Shown here: positions 51,349 through 60,988 of the stretch, in pieces
Position numbering within the stretch: the stretch's first letter is position 1
Layout of the letters: every line of letters starts with the position of its first letter
Source: Planctomycetota bacterium
GTDB lineage: Bacteria; Planctomycetota; PUPC01; JACPCR01
Length of the DNA: 64,000 nt
Assembly: GCA_027625095.1 (NCBI GenBank)
Contig: JAQBXN010000021.1
Coordinates: 21,499 to 85,498, forward strand
Direction of reading: 5' to 3'
The notes under the pieces: model-generated
Told to the model about the DNA's origin: nothing
Database searches by the model: none
What the model saw: the letters and a program-made list of their open reading frames with translations, nothing else
Made by a program: the position numbers and the translations under genes

Positions 51349-53019
51349 TCATATTTCTTCCTTGATAAGCAACGTCTGATCCACCTGGACATTCTTCCGA
51401 TACATCTTGGATTCACTTCCGGGCAATTCGATCGCTATGTCGCAACTTTCCAGGGTGCCCAGACCGATGTGCGCGACCGCATCATGAGAGGATGCGTATC
51501 CGTATCCAGTCGCAATTTCCTGGCAGGAAATAAGAGAGGAGGCTTCCCCGAGACGGCCCGCGGGAAAGACAGAAACCCTCGCGCCAATGCCCATCCGATT
51601 CAGACTCTTTTCTCCAACTACTTTCACCCGCAGCCAGTGATTGCTGTTAGGTGTCATGTTTTTCAACAGCAAGGAAGGCAGGCGCGGCCACCACGCAGGG
51701 AGCATGAGATCGAGCCGTCCGTCGCCGTCATAGTCGCAGGAAGGGCCAACGCCGAAATAGCGCACCGGGCTGTTGTTGACGAGTTCGTGGACGGTCATTC
51801 GCTGGTGTTCTTCAGTGGGATATTCGGCCCTGCCCGATGCCCGCTCGCGGAATCGGGGGAGCCCGTCTCGAATTCCCAGATTCTTGTAGATGACCGGATG
51901 CAACGATTCTCCGGACCGGACAATGATCGTCGTGTAAAGGTCTGGCCAGCCATCGTTGTCGAAATCCTGGATTTCCACGTGAGGCGCTTTTGAGGTAAGC
52001 GGTTCGAGGCCGACTTCTTTTGTTACGTTTCTGAAAACCGGCTCGCCCCCTTTCATTCCATCGTTGAGATAGAGTCGAAACGGTTCCGGATACCGCCAGG
52101 GCATCTTGTAGTGATGCCCGACGAGCAAGTCCAGGCGGCCGTCCCGGTTAACGTCTCCAAAAGTCGCACCGCAGGACTTATCGTCTTGCCAGGTGGGATT
52201 CTTGCTCTGCCAATGGAAAAGCTGCTTCAATGTCACGGCCTCTCGATACCTGCCCTTGTCGTTAAGAAAAAGACGGTTCGCATCAAAGCCGCCCACGTAG
52301 AAATCGGGCCATCCGTTGCCGGTGACATCTCCAACCGCGATGCCGAGCCCGTTGATATCGCCGGGCAGACCTGCCTTCTCCGTAACATTTTCAAACCGCA
52401 GCCCGCCAAGATTTCGAAACAACTTTGAATGCCTGGTCGGGCGATCCCCTTCCACGACGAACAGATCGAGAAGCCCGTCCGCATCGAAATCCATCAGCCC
52501 GAGCCCGCGGGAGCGGAAATCTTCGGGGCAGGCGCCACTATCCTCCGAAATGTTTTTGAAATGCCCCTTGCCATTATTTTCAAAGAAGCTGTTCGTCTTC
52601 TCTTCTTTCGGCCGGTAATTGGAGATGTAGAGGTCCAGGTCGCCGTCGTTGTCGAAGTCGGCAAACACCGCGCCTGTGCAGTCCGTTTTGATCTCGACGC
52701 CGCACTCGGGGTCGTGAATGAATTTGCCGCCTCGGCTGACATAGACTCGTCCGGGAACAGGCTCTCTCGGGGCCTGATACGTCTTATCGTCGCGAAGGTC
52801 CCTGTAGAAAGCGCCAAAGAAGAGGTCGAGAGCTCCGTCTCCATCGACATCACCCCAGGCCGCCGCGTGAGCTTGAATGCCGTAAATATGCTCGTGCAGT
52901 CCTGACTCTTTGAGGACATCTTTGAATGGAAAGTCCGGCGTCTGTTCGGCCTCGCCAGAAATTGCCAGGCAGGTCACCAGCAACCATGCGTGAAACTCGA
53001 TGAGGCCAGATTCTCTCAA
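51349..53019 (-). CDS. Exported FG-GAP/VCBS repeat protein with UnbV (ASPIC) domain
   Basis: 556 residues from a TTG at 53019 that overlaps the stop of the upstream gene (TTGA); the open frame to 53115 lies inside that gene. The start MRESGLIEFHAWLLVTCLAIS gives a signal peptide. I count seven calcium-loop blades of the D-x-D-x-D-G type, for example GDVDGDGALDLFFG, DFDNDGDLDLYIS, DFDADGLLDLFVV and DYDGDGRLDLML, forming a propeller. The C-terminus is a UnbV/ASPIC domain (LRVKVVGEKSLNRMGIGARV, GYASSHDAVAHIGLG). Family members are surface or periplasmic and probably bind carbohydrate; function unproven. Coupled to the propeller gene upstream. Confidence 0.85.
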   Translation of the reverse strand: MRESGLIEFHAWLLVTCLAISGEAEQTPDFPFKDVLKESGLHEHIYGIQAHAAAWGDVDGDGALDLFFGAFYRDLRDDKTYQAPREPVPGRVYVSRGGKFIHDPECGVEIKTDCTGAVFADFDNDGDLDLYISNYRPKEEKTNSFFENNGKGHFKNISEDSGACPEDFRSRGLGLMDFDADGLLDLFVVEGDRPTRHSKLFRNLGGLRFENVTEKAGLPGDINGLGIAVGDVTGNGWPDFYVGGFDANRLFLNDKGRYREAVTLKQLFHWQSKNPTWQDDKSCGATFGDVNRDGRLDLLVGHHYKMPWRYPEPFRLYLNDGMKGGEPVFRNVTKEVGLEPLTSKAPHVEIQDFDNDGWPDLYTTIIVRSGESLHPVIYKNLGIRDGLPRFRERASGRAEYPTEEHQRMTVHELVNNSPVRYFGVGPSCDYDGDGRLDLMLPAWWPRLPSLLLKNMTPNSNHWLRVKVVGEKSLNRMGIGARVSVFPAGRLGEASSLISCQEIATGYGYASSHDAVAHIGLGTLESCDIAIELPGSESKMYRKNVQVDQTLLIKEEI

Positions 53020-54344
53020 GGTCTCCTCTCCGATTCCGGGATGTGAATTACCATCAAAGCGCAAGTGTCGAAATCCAGCCGGCCCCGCACGGCTCCGCCT
53101 CGATTTCCGTTCCATGTGACATAGAGCTTTTCGCCCTTTTCATCGATAGCCGACCCGAACGTGCCGAGAGGCGTGTATCCGTATTTCTTCTGGTAAAACG
53201 GGTGCAGGAAAGCAATGACCTTCTTCTTCCGCGTCTTGAGGTCAAACTGTACCACCGGCGTCCCGTCATGTTCGCTTCCGCCGTGCGCGCCCGGCATGTA
53301 GTACAGGTACCGGCCCGCCGGATCGACGTCCAGCGAAGTAACATAAGACTGGCTTCCGACCGGCGCTGAACCAATCTTTTCAGCTACTTCCGTTTTAGTA
53401 TTGAACGACCAGAGTGTGCTGTCGCCCCGGGTCGAGACCGTGTAAACGAATCCCTGCGGAGTTTCCTGTGTAGCGGCTCGCAGACCGATACGGGCGTCAA
53501 TCTGTACCGCAGGAGGCCCCTTTGCCGGATCGAAGCGCTTCAGTGGCTCGCCATCCATTTTCGTGTAGTAAACGCGGCCGGTAGATTTGGCATAGAGGAG
53601 ATATCGATACGGCCCCTCGAAATCCGAGTACAGCAATTTCTTTGCAGTTATGTCGTACGCAAAAAACATGATTCTCTTGTCACTGTAGTCGCCGGCGGCT
53701 GTCCCTCCGTAAAAGATGAGTCTTTCTGGATCGAGAACGCTCGATGGAATGCATTGTTTTGGTACTGGGGCCTGCACGACAATTTCGGTCTTCTCCGTCG
53801 CAGGGTGATAACGGATGATCCAGTCGCCCTTGTAATGGTACTCGTCGGTAGTAACCCTGGTGCTGCCGCGATGGGTCGAGAAGTAGAGCCAGCCATCATT
53901 ACCCTTATCGATGCGGCTGTGAATCTTGCCCGGACAGTAATGTCCTTCGGGCAGTTTGAGCAGCTTCTTGAGGTCGACGACAGTCCGGATCTTTTTTGTT
54001 TTTGAATCGTATTCAAAGACCAGTGCGTTTCCGTCCGGTCCTTTGTGGTCACCGATGGCCCCATAATACTTCCCGTCGGTCGCCAGACCCTCGCCCCAAT
54101 CCGACCAGGGCCGGCCGAGGTAGTCCTGTCCGGGGCAGTAGATGAAGTCAATCGTTGGCGGCGTCTGGGCGACGGTGACATCTTCTTTCAGGTTCGGGGG
54201 CCGCATCAGGAAATCAGCCGACTGATCAGTAACCATCTCTTTCCCGTCGGGATGCGATGGTGGCCATGTCAGTTCCGCATTGGCTTCGCGCGGCGCCGTG
54301 AGGAACAGAAAGAGGACGCAGTAGATCGATGTATGGATTCGCAT
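53016..54344 (-). CDS. Exported beta-propeller protein of unknown function
   Basis: 442 residues with a signal peptide (MRIHTSIYCVLFLFLTAPREANA). The body is a run of beta-propeller strands: NALVFEYDSKTKKIRTVVDL, GDWIIRYHPATEKTEIV, RIMFFAYDITAKKLLY, GRVYYTKMDGEPLKRFDP, STLWSFNTKTEVAEKIG, GTPVVQFDLKTRKKKVIAFL. The closest general resemblance is to YncE/SMP-30-type exported propellers; not placed further. Histidine-containing CPGKIHSRIDKGNDGW may be a metal or ligand site. It is co-translated with the FG-GAP/UnbV gene (TTGA overlap). Likely periplasmic. Confidence 0.75.
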   Translation of the reverse strand: MRIHTSIYCVLFLFLTAPREANAELTWPPSHPDGKEMVTDQSADFLMRPPNLKEDVTVAQTPPTIDFIYCPGQDYLGRPWSDWGEGLATDGKYYGAIGDHKGPDGNALVFEYDSKTKKIRTVVDLKKLLKLPEGHYCPGKIHSRIDKGNDGWLYFSTHRGSTRVTTDEYHYKGDWIIRYHPATEKTEIVVQAPVPKQCIPSSVLDPERLIFYGGTAAGDYSDKRIMFFAYDITAKKLLYSDFEGPYRYLLYAKSTGRVYYTKMDGEPLKRFDPAKGPPAVQIDARIGLRAATQETPQGFVYTVSTRGDSTLWSFNTKTEVAEKIGSAPVGSQSYVTSLDVDPAGRYLYYMPGAHGGSEHDGTPVVQFDLKTRKKKVIAFLHPFYQKKYGYTPLGTFGSAIDEKGEKLYVTWNGNRGGAVRGRLDFDTCALMVIHIPESERRP

Positions 54345-54469
54345 GATTAGGCCTCTCTGAAAACGAAGTGAGTTGCGGGGATATCTTTGCGCTTGAACTC
54401 CTTCTTCAAAAGTATCCTAGCCTCGCAGGTCTCGGCTGTCAGGCTCTAAACTGCAATTCTGCAATACTC

Positions 54470-54613
54470 GTGGTGCCCTCGCTCCGCGAGGGCTTCTGAA
54501 GAAGACTCCCCGCGGAGCGTGGAGACCACTATCTTGGACGCAAGACTTCTGAAGTGGTGCCCTCGCTCCGCGAGGGCTTCTGAAGAAGACTCCCCGCGGA
54601 GCGTGGAGACCAC
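54470..54613. repeat. Pair of identical 60-nt cloverleaf-type repeats
   Basis: Two identical 60-base copies (54470-54529 and 54554-54613), start-to-start 84 bases. Each is bounded by GTGGT and ACCAC and contains three short hairpins: CCCTCGC-TCC-GCGAGGG, CTTC-TGAA-GAAG and CTCC-CCGC-GGAG. A 24-base linker (ending GCAAGACTTCTGAA) separates them. They lie in the 270-base gap upstream of the propeller gene and downstream of the LVIVD gene. Confidence 0.85.
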
Positions 54614-54617
54614 AAAA

Positions 54618-57600
54618 CTACTGCGCCCGCTCCACCGTCACTCGTCCCTTCGGCGCCTGCGAGCTGTAAGGCACCTGGATGACCAGCAGGCCGGAGTAGA
54701 ATTCGTTTACCAAGGCATGGTCGGGGGTGACCACAATGGTCTGGTAGCAACCAACGTTGTCCCAGCCACCCTTGTCGTAAAAAACGCCCTGCTGGAAATG
54801 GTCGATCAGAGTCGGATGTTCGGGCTTGGAAATGTCCAGAACGTGCAGGCCACCGTAATAACCCGCGACGTAGACATAGTCGCCGACGACATCAAGGTCA
54901 CTGCAGAAACCGGGCAACTCGTAGGCGCCGACTTTGCGTGGAGTTGTCTTGTCCTTCACATCGATGACGATGAGCTCGGGCCGGGTGAGCACGTAAACGT
55001 AATCGCCGCGGACATGGATGCCGCGGCCGAAATAGTATCCGCTCCAGCCGGGCTGCTGGTATTCGTCGAGGGTTAGGCGACCGACTTCTTTGGGATTGGC
55101 GGGGTCGCTGATATCCACGATTTGAAAGTGGGGGCTGCCGCCCAGGTAGGCGTAATTTCCGAGGACCCAGATCGTGTACGCACTCTCGCCTCGCTTCTCT
55201 GATTCCGGCATGCGCCCAACGAGCTTCGGATCAGAAGGATTGGAAACGTCGAGGATGGTGCAGCGGTGTGGAAGGTAAAGCAGGTTCTCTCGCCTGACGC
55301 TGAAGTTGGCGCCGCCAAGGCGGGGATCGCCGCGGCGGCCGGTGTCGAATCGGCCAGTGATTTTCGCTTTCAATGGGTCGGTGACGTCTGCAATACAGAG
55401 ACCTCCGGCATTATTTCCGAAGTAGAGCGTGTCACCCGATAGCGTGGGGCCGACCGCGCCTTCCATCTGGTGCCAGGCGAGTTTCTTGGGCTTGGCCGGA
55501 TCGGAAAGGTTTACCAAATGCAGGCCACCCCAGTTGGTAGCCGACCATGCGAGCTGACGTTTTTCGTCGTATGCAATGCCGGTGTAATCCCCGCCGAGCA
55601 CCAGGAATTCGGAAAGTTTCTCTGGCGCTGTGCGGTCTTTGACATCGAAGATGACCAGACCGACCTTGAGATCGATTGCATAGAGCAGATCGCCGCGAAC
55701 CTGGAGGTTCATGTAGCCGAACGTACCGCCCCCAAAGCCCAGGGTGACCGGCCGATTCTGTTTAGGGGCGCGGCCGACTTCCTTGCCCGTCGCTCTTGTA
55801 GTGATCACGATGTCGCCTTCGATCGCCTGGTAAACAAACTGGTCATCCCAGTCGAAACGCCGACCCGGCTGCTGCATCGGTACGGACTGCACTTCGGACG
55901 GCTTGGCAGGGTTCTCAAAGCTGATGAGCGTCCACTTTTCTTTAGACCAGACGGCAAGCTCTCGGCCCTTTGCATCGAAGGCGCCGACGTCTGTTCCTGT
56001 CCACAAGGTTTTTGGCTGTGACGGATCCGTCCAGTCCATGACCTGGACTTCATTGCCGGTCATCAGGTAGACCAGACCTCCTTCTGCGATGGCACGTCCG
56101 CAAGGAAAAGGCTCGGCAAGACGCTTTGGGTGAAAGATATCGCTGACGTCGAAAACGTGAAGCTTGGCCGCGCCGGATACGTAAAGGCGGTTTCCGTCGG
56201 CCTCCGGATGGTAAGCGCCCGGGAGGTTCAAATAGCTGACGAGGTCCGGATTGGAACAATCCTTCAGATCGAAGATGGCCACTTGTCCCATCCCGTTTGC
56301 TGCATATCCCGCGTCGGCCTCGACGTCTATGTTTTTTGTGAATCCGCTGGTGCAGCCGTTGCCGACGAATTTTGGATTCCGTGGGTCGCTTACATCAACA
56401 GCCCAGAAGTTGTTCCCTTCGTCCGCGCCGAAGTAGACAAACGATCCTTTCACTCGAAACCAGTTGGGGATGGCAATCGCAAGCTTCTTGTGCCCGAGCA
56501 GCTTCGAGCCCGAAAGTCCATCTGAAAACTTGAAACGCCCCAGCTTCGGGTCAATGGCCAGCCGCATCGGCTTGACCGAGATGTCAGGCCATCCCGCCTC
56601 GTCGGAGAGTTCCTGGTAGATGGGCCGGAGCTTGTGGTGCGGCTGCCAGTCGTCTGCGGCAAACGATTCACACACATCCCGGCCATCCTCCTTTATGACA
56701 AACTCCTTTCCGTATGCCGTCGAAATTTCTGCTGGTTTTATTGGCTCGCCACTCTTGTCCAGTAGCGGCTTCGTCCCACCCTTTGTATCGAAAGCGAATG
56801 CTGCAGCCGTTCCGGCTTTCGCCTTTCGAATTCGATACGCGCCCATGCGCCATCCCTCGGCCGTGTAGACAACGTCGTCCTCCACCCGCACATCCAGAAA
56901 GAAGGCATCCGGATCTCTGTGCTCGAACAGGAGCTGGCCGGTCGCTTTGTCCATACATTTCAAACCGTAGCCACCGTCAGCCACCCAGAGCCTTTCGCCA
57001 TCGATACAAAGCCCGTACGCCTGGCCGGTGTGATAGAGCGACTTCTTCCTGGGTATGCCCTGGTCTGAGATATCGAAGACGTAAACGCCGTTATCCCAAT
57101 CGGCCAGATAAAGCGTCTGGCCGTCTACCCAGATGCGTGCCGCGACCATGCGGCCGGTTTCCGTGTCCCAGAAGTGCGACTTCATCTTCGGCGCTCGAGG
57201 GTCTTGGATATCGACCGCGAAGAGCCCGGAGCGGCCGTTGGCCAGATAGGCCGTGTCCCCAGCGATAGCGACGTCGAGAGCGGTATCGCGGTCCCGGTCT
57301 TCCGGCACGCCTCCCATCGAGGGCGGCAGAGGTGGGATGAATGTCGAAAGCAGTTTCGGCGACGCCGGAGATGACACATCGACGGCAGCCAGTCCAAGCC
57401 CGTTGACCGCGAGGAAAGCGGTGGCGCCGGAAACGACCACAGACTGCACACTCCCATTTGCCGGGCGGAATGTACTCTTGAGGGTCCAATCCTTTCCCGT
57501 GCTTTCGAACAGCTTCAATCCGGCCTCTCCGGCAGCGGCGTAAAGGAGGCCTTCAACCAATTGCGATCTCAAAACCGTCCCTTCAGTAATCCCGGCCAAT

Positions 57601-58358
57601 CGACCCCGGCCCGATTTTTTCTGAGACCCGCCCCAGAGACCCGCCGGCCCGGCAGGGGCCCATACTTTCCCGTCCCGGAGGTCAACCGCCGTGGCATTCC
57701 CTGCAAGCACAAGTGAGGAAACTTTTTCAAACTTTTCGGCCTTCCATTCATAGACCATCAGACCGTCTGCATTTAGCACAAAAGCCCACGGCTGCAGATA
57801 GGTGAATCGAATCAACTTTTGACTCTTTATGAGTTCTTCACTCGCGGCCAAAACCGGGGCGGGCAGGGTAGCCTCGTTCCGCGCCGGCGGGGACTTGATA
57901 AAACGCTCAGTGAGGGGAATCGGCAGCTCTTCGTTTTTCAGATCAAATACCATTTCCTTCCAATGTTTGGAGTCGTAACCTTTGGTCTGAATGTAGAGCC
58001 GCGGTTCGTTATCAATCCAACGGACGGCACGCGCCTCACGGGTGAAGTCCAGAATCCAGGTCCGGTCGATAGTCTTGAACTGCGTGCCTCCGGTGATGGA
58101 TCGCCCAACGACTTTCGGCCTCTCCGGCTTTGAAACATCGACAATGACCAGTCCGCCGCGGCCGTTAGCAATGTAAAGGCGTTTGCCCTTCGGCCCTGAG
58201 ACCATGTCCCAAGACTGTCCGAAGGGGAGGGGGTGGTGCTGTATCGGTTCGAGCCGGAGGGTGGGCTTTCTTGAGGGAACCAGGAAAGCGCGCGTTTGAG
58301 CCTGAAGGAATGGCGCCCCAATCAAGAAGGTACTAAGAATCGCTATTTGAATGACCAT
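54618..58358 (-). CDS. Giant exported LVIVD-repeat protein
   Basis: 1246 residues with a signal peptide (MVIQIAILSTFLIGAPFLQA). At least fifteen LVIVD-type strands of the form V-(D)-(V/I)-S-x-P-x-x-P-K are seen, such as GLVIVDVSKPERPKVVG, GLAAVDVSSPASPKLLS, NFWAVDVSDPRNPKFVG, HFQIVDISDPANPKEVG and GLHVLDISKPEHPTLID, spread over the whole length; these should make two or more propellers. LVIVD repeats occur in exported proteins of bacteria and archaea with no fixed biochemical role. It may be a surface scaffold or binding protein. It is flanked by pairs of 60-nt repeats on both sides. Confidence 0.88.
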   Translation of the reverse strand: MVIQIAILSTFLIGAPFLQAQTRAFLVPSRKPTLRLEPIQHHPLPFGQSWDMVSGPKGKRLYIANGRGGLVIVDVSKPERPKVVGRSITGGTQFKTIDRTWILDFTREARAVRWIDNEPRLYIQTKGYDSKHWKEMVFDLKNEELPIPLTERFIKSPPARNEATLPAPVLAASEELIKSQKLIRFTYLQPWAFVLNADGLMVYEWKAEKFEKVSSLVLAGNATAVDLRDGKVWAPAGPAGLWGGSQKKSGRGRLAGITEGTVLRSQLVEGLLYAAAGEAGLKLFESTGKDWTLKSTFRPANGSVQSVVVSGATAFLAVNGLGLAAVDVSSPASPKLLSTFIPPLPPSMGGVPEDRDRDTALDVAIAGDTAYLANGRSGLFAVDIQDPRAPKMKSHFWDTETGRMVAARIWVDGQTLYLADWDNGVYVFDISDQGIPRKKSLYHTGQAYGLCIDGERLWVADGGYGLKCMDKATGQLLFEHRDPDAFFLDVRVEDDVVYTAEGWRMGAYRIRKAKAGTAAAFAFDTKGGTKPLLDKSGEPIKPAEISTAYGKEFVIKEDGRDVCESFAADDWQPHHKLRPIYQELSDEAGWPDISVKPMRLAIDPKLGRFKFSDGLSGSKLLGHKKLAIAIPNWFRVKGSFVYFGADEGNNFWAVDVSDPRNPKFVGNGCTSGFTKNIDVEADAGYAANGMGQVAIFDLKDCSNPDLVSYLNLPGAYHPEADGNRLYVSGAAKLHVFDVSDIFHPKRLAEPFPCGRAIAEGGLVYLMTGNEVQVMDWTDPSQPKTLWTGTDVGAFDAKGRELAVWSKEKWTLISFENPAKPSEVQSVPMQQPGRRFDWDDQFVYQAIEGDIVITTRATGKEVGRAPKQNRPVTLGFGGGTFGYMNLQVRGDLLYAIDLKVGLVIFDVKDRTAPEKLSEFLVLGGDYTGIAYDEKRQLAWSATNWGGLHLVNLSDPAKPKKLAWHQMEGAVGPTLSGDTLYFGNNAGGLCIADVTDPLKAKITGRFDTGRRGDPRLGGANFSVRRENLLYLPHRCTILDVSNPSDPKLVGRMPESEKRGESAYTIWVLGNYAYLGGSPHFQIVDISDPANPKEVGRLTLDEYQQPGWSGYYFGRGIHVRGDYVYVLTRPELIVIDVKDKTTPRKVGAYELPGFCSDLDVVGDYVYVAGYYGGLHVLDISKPEHPTLIDHFQQGVFYDKGGWDNVGCYQTIVVTPDHALVNEFYSGLLVIQVPYSSQAPKGRVTVERAQ

Positions 58359-58475
58359 ACGAGCAGCCTCAGTTGTTACTCTACTTCTGCCTGAATAAGA
58401 CGTCTGTCAGGCCTGAATCGCCAGCGTAGTTGGAATCAGCAGAATTTAAAGGCGGCATGTAGGAAAGGTTCGCGC

Positions 58476-58619
58476 GTAGTTCACTCGCTCCGCGAGGGCT
58501 CGGAAGAGTAACTCCTCGCGGAGTGTGGAGATCACTATCTTTGCCGCAAGACTTCTGAAGTGGTGCACTCGCTCCGCGAGGGGTCTGAAGAATGACTCCC
58601 CGGGGAGCGTGGAGACCAC
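58476..58619. repeat. Second pair of 60-nt cloverleaf-type repeats
   Basis: Copies at 58476-58535 (diverged; carries AGTAACTCCTCGCGGAGTG) and 58560-58619 (near consensus), again 84 bases start-to-start, with a linker ending GCAAGACTTCTGAA as in the first pair. They lie between the LVIVD and DUF4838 genes. No gene is present in 58359-58633. Confidence 0.85.
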
Positions 58620-58633
58620 ATAATCACCAAGCT

Positions 58634-60931
58634 CTACGGGAACGTCCTGCCCAGCGGTCGGCTGTTCTCCAGCTTGGCATCTTTGCCGGCTACCGGGGCA
58701 TATAGAAAAACAGGTGCGACGATCCCGCCCGTGCCGAGTTCGTCGACGACTTCATTGACCACGCAAATAGTGACGACGTTTGGTTCCCCGGCTTTCACAG
58801 CTTCGGTCGCATCAAGTTCAAACGGATAAAATGACGCGCCGTGGCTGATGCCTATCGGCTTCCCGTTCAGCCAGACCTTGGCCTTTTCATCCACGCCACC
58901 GCACCAGAGGAAGATGCGTTTACCTTTGTTGTCTGCAGGGACGATGATGGTCTGCCGATACCAGGCGAGGCCCTTGTAGTAACGAAGGCCCTGACTGCTC
59001 CAGGACATGCTGGAAGTCTTGATCCGTTGCCAGTTGACGCCGGATGCGTCTGCTTTCCAAAAGCCCAGGTCTTCGCCCACGCGCAGAGGATCGGTCAGGA
59101 AATTCCATTCATCTTTGCACGCTGCGATCATCTGGTTGCCGTCGGTAATGCGCTTGAATCCCCCTTCGGTGCACGGGCGGTAAAAACGGCGGGTGTAGTT
59201 TCGATAGGAACTGAATCGATCGGCCACCATCATCGGCGGGTCGTAGCTCATTAGTGTCTCGGCGACCGCGTCCATAGCCTCAAGATGTTTTTTCGCGGAC
59301 AAAAAGTCTACCTCCACCCGGGCGTCCATCATGGCGATGAAGTGTTCGAGGAGGTCAAAGGTCTCAGTAATCAATTGGACCCGGGCTTCGTAGATTCCCT
59401 TTTTCTTTGCTTTCTTTGCTCCCTTGCTTAGGAGTTTCCGGGCCTCTTTTCTGAGCGGTTCGGGATACAGGTAAGGCATGTCCCATGAACACCCGGTGTG
59501 ATAGCTCCCGTCTCGAAGAGCGTTGTTCATCAGGTTTATGTAATCGCCCATTGGCTCGGCGGCCGGCCCAAAGAACTTTTCAAAAACGTCCTTCATGAGC
59601 TCGTCCACGTCTGTATCTGCATTCCACATCAGCTTTGCGGCAACATAAAAACTCGGAAAGTAAGTGGCCCAGTTTGGGAAGGTCTCGACGCGCCATCCTG
59701 TTATGCCTGCCTCTTTGCCCATCGGGATCTGTTCACGTAGGCGATGAACCAGGACGAACGGGAAGCCCGGGCAAGCCAGGTTGGCCCAGTAACCGCGCTC
59801 CCAGAGCTCCGGAATCAGCTTCCCCCATTCCCTTGCCAGCCATTCGTAATACTGCTTCTCGTTGCAGATCGGGTTGTTGGGTCCATGAATACGGCATAGT
59901 GCAATCGGGGCCAACGCTCCGGTGATGTTTGGGTGAGGCTTTGTCTTGACCGGTGGCCGCATGTAGTTGTGGTAGATGTAAAATCCAATCTTGAGGTCGG
60001 GATACTTATCCTTGATGCCATCGAGGACCTGGTTGAAGAACCAGACGTAACGATCAGTTACCGACTCTTCACCGGAAAACGGATCAAAGTCGCCGCCGTC
60101 AAGGGCGCGGCAACGCTCGCACTCGCAGAATCCCGCGCCATCATTTGGGCCCATACCGAACGCCGGCTTGCCTGGATTCATGGCCGCCCACTGTCTGACG
60201 GCATTGATCACTATCTTGACAACCTCAGGATTTGAGACGCAGTGCTGGCGAGCTTTGCGTTGGCCATGGATCTGCGAGAAATATTCCGGGTGCTTCTCAA
60301 AATCGTTTCCTCCAATTCCTGGGAGGCCGTGCGCGCTGGGAAACTGTGGAATACCTCCGCACCGCATTCGGTTGAGCCAATCCGGAGGCGCTCCGTTCAT
60401 CTGAAAATAACGGCCGGGGAATGATGGTCCCTGAATCGTCTCCTGTTCTGTCACTGTCACGGTCTTCAGCGACGGCATCACCGTTCCAAGCTCGCCGGGC
60501 ATGAACCACCGCACCCCAGTTTGCTCCAGAAGCTCGTAAACGCCAAAGAGTGTCCCTCGTCCCGGCCCCGCGATGCTGATTCTGTCAGCTCGGACCTGCA
60601 GGATGAAGGCCCCGTCGAACTCGCTCTGCTTTTTGATCTTTTCCTCAAAGCGACCCAGCACTAACTGGCCCAGCAGGATGGGTAACTTTCCAGCAGTCTT
60701 TGAAGAGGCAATGAGGTCGTCGACCTTTTCTGTCGTGCAATTGACGGTAGCGACTTTGGCGCCGGATATCTTCTCTAAGTGCTCCGCGAGTTCCTTGGCC
60801 GCAAGCGAATCCACCTCCGTAGGTTCGCTCGAAAGAACTATCACGGAAGCCACGAGGCCATCCTTCACCAACGTCGCCGCGGTAAGAGAGCCAGAAAGAA
60901 TGAGCAGGGAAAAACTGATTTTTCGAAACAT
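58634..60931 (-). CDS. DUF4838 glycosidase-like exported protein
   Basis: 765 residues with a signal peptide (MFRKISFSLLILSGSLTAA). N-terminal GH67N/GH20-type accessory domain (AAKELAEHLEKISGAKVATV, GTLFGVYELLEQTGVRWFMPG), then the DUF4838 barrel (about 215-520; FGMGPNDGAGFCECERCRAL, GYWANLACPGFPFVLVHR) and a C-terminal jelly-roll of GH2 sugar-binding type (RQTIIVPADNKGKRIFLWCGG, AKVWLNGKPIGISHGASFYP). The family is thought to hold alpha-glucuronidase-like enzymes; the catalytic residues are not established. It probably acts on uronic-acid sugars in the periplasm, consistent with the heparinase-like gene. Upstream neighbour on the same strand is the FHA-TPR gene, 57 bases away. Confidence 0.82.
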   Translation of the reverse strand: MFRKISFSLLILSGSLTAATLVKDGLVASVIVLSSEPTEVDSLAAKELAEHLEKISGAKVATVNCTTEKVDDLIASSKTAGKLPILLGQLVLGRFEEKIKKQSEFDGAFILQVRADRISIAGPGRGTLFGVYELLEQTGVRWFMPGELGTVMPSLKTVTVTEQETIQGPSFPGRYFQMNGAPPDWLNRMRCGGIPQFPSAHGLPGIGGNDFEKHPEYFSQIHGQRKARQHCVSNPEVVKIVINAVRQWAAMNPGKPAFGMGPNDGAGFCECERCRALDGGDFDPFSGEESVTDRYVWFFNQVLDGIKDKYPDLKIGFYIYHNYMRPPVKTKPHPNITGALAPIALCRIHGPNNPICNEKQYYEWLAREWGKLIPELWERGYWANLACPGFPFVLVHRLREQIPMGKEAGITGWRVETFPNWATYFPSFYVAAKLMWNADTDVDELMKDVFEKFFGPAAEPMGDYINLMNNALRDGSYHTGCSWDMPYLYPEPLRKEARKLLSKGAKKAKKKGIYEARVQLITETFDLLEHFIAMMDARVEVDFLSAKKHLEAMDAVAETLMSYDPPMMVADRFSSYRNYTRRFYRPCTEGGFKRITDGNQMIAACKDEWNFLTDPLRVGEDLGFWKADASGVNWQRIKTSSMSWSSQGLRYYKGLAWYRQTIIVPADNKGKRIFLWCGGVDEKAKVWLNGKPIGISHGASFYPFELDATEAVKAGEPNVVTICVVNEVVDELGTGGIVAPVFLYAPVAGKDAKLENSRPLGRTFP

Positions 60932-60988
60932 AGACGATGGCTCCGAATGTAAGAGACCGCAGATGACATCAGCATCGACAAATCCGAG

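Noticed and set aside
54470..54613. CRISPR-like array of 60-nt repeats
   Set aside because: Only two copies per site with a non-unique linker, palindromic throughout, and no cas genes; it fits a REP-type pair better.
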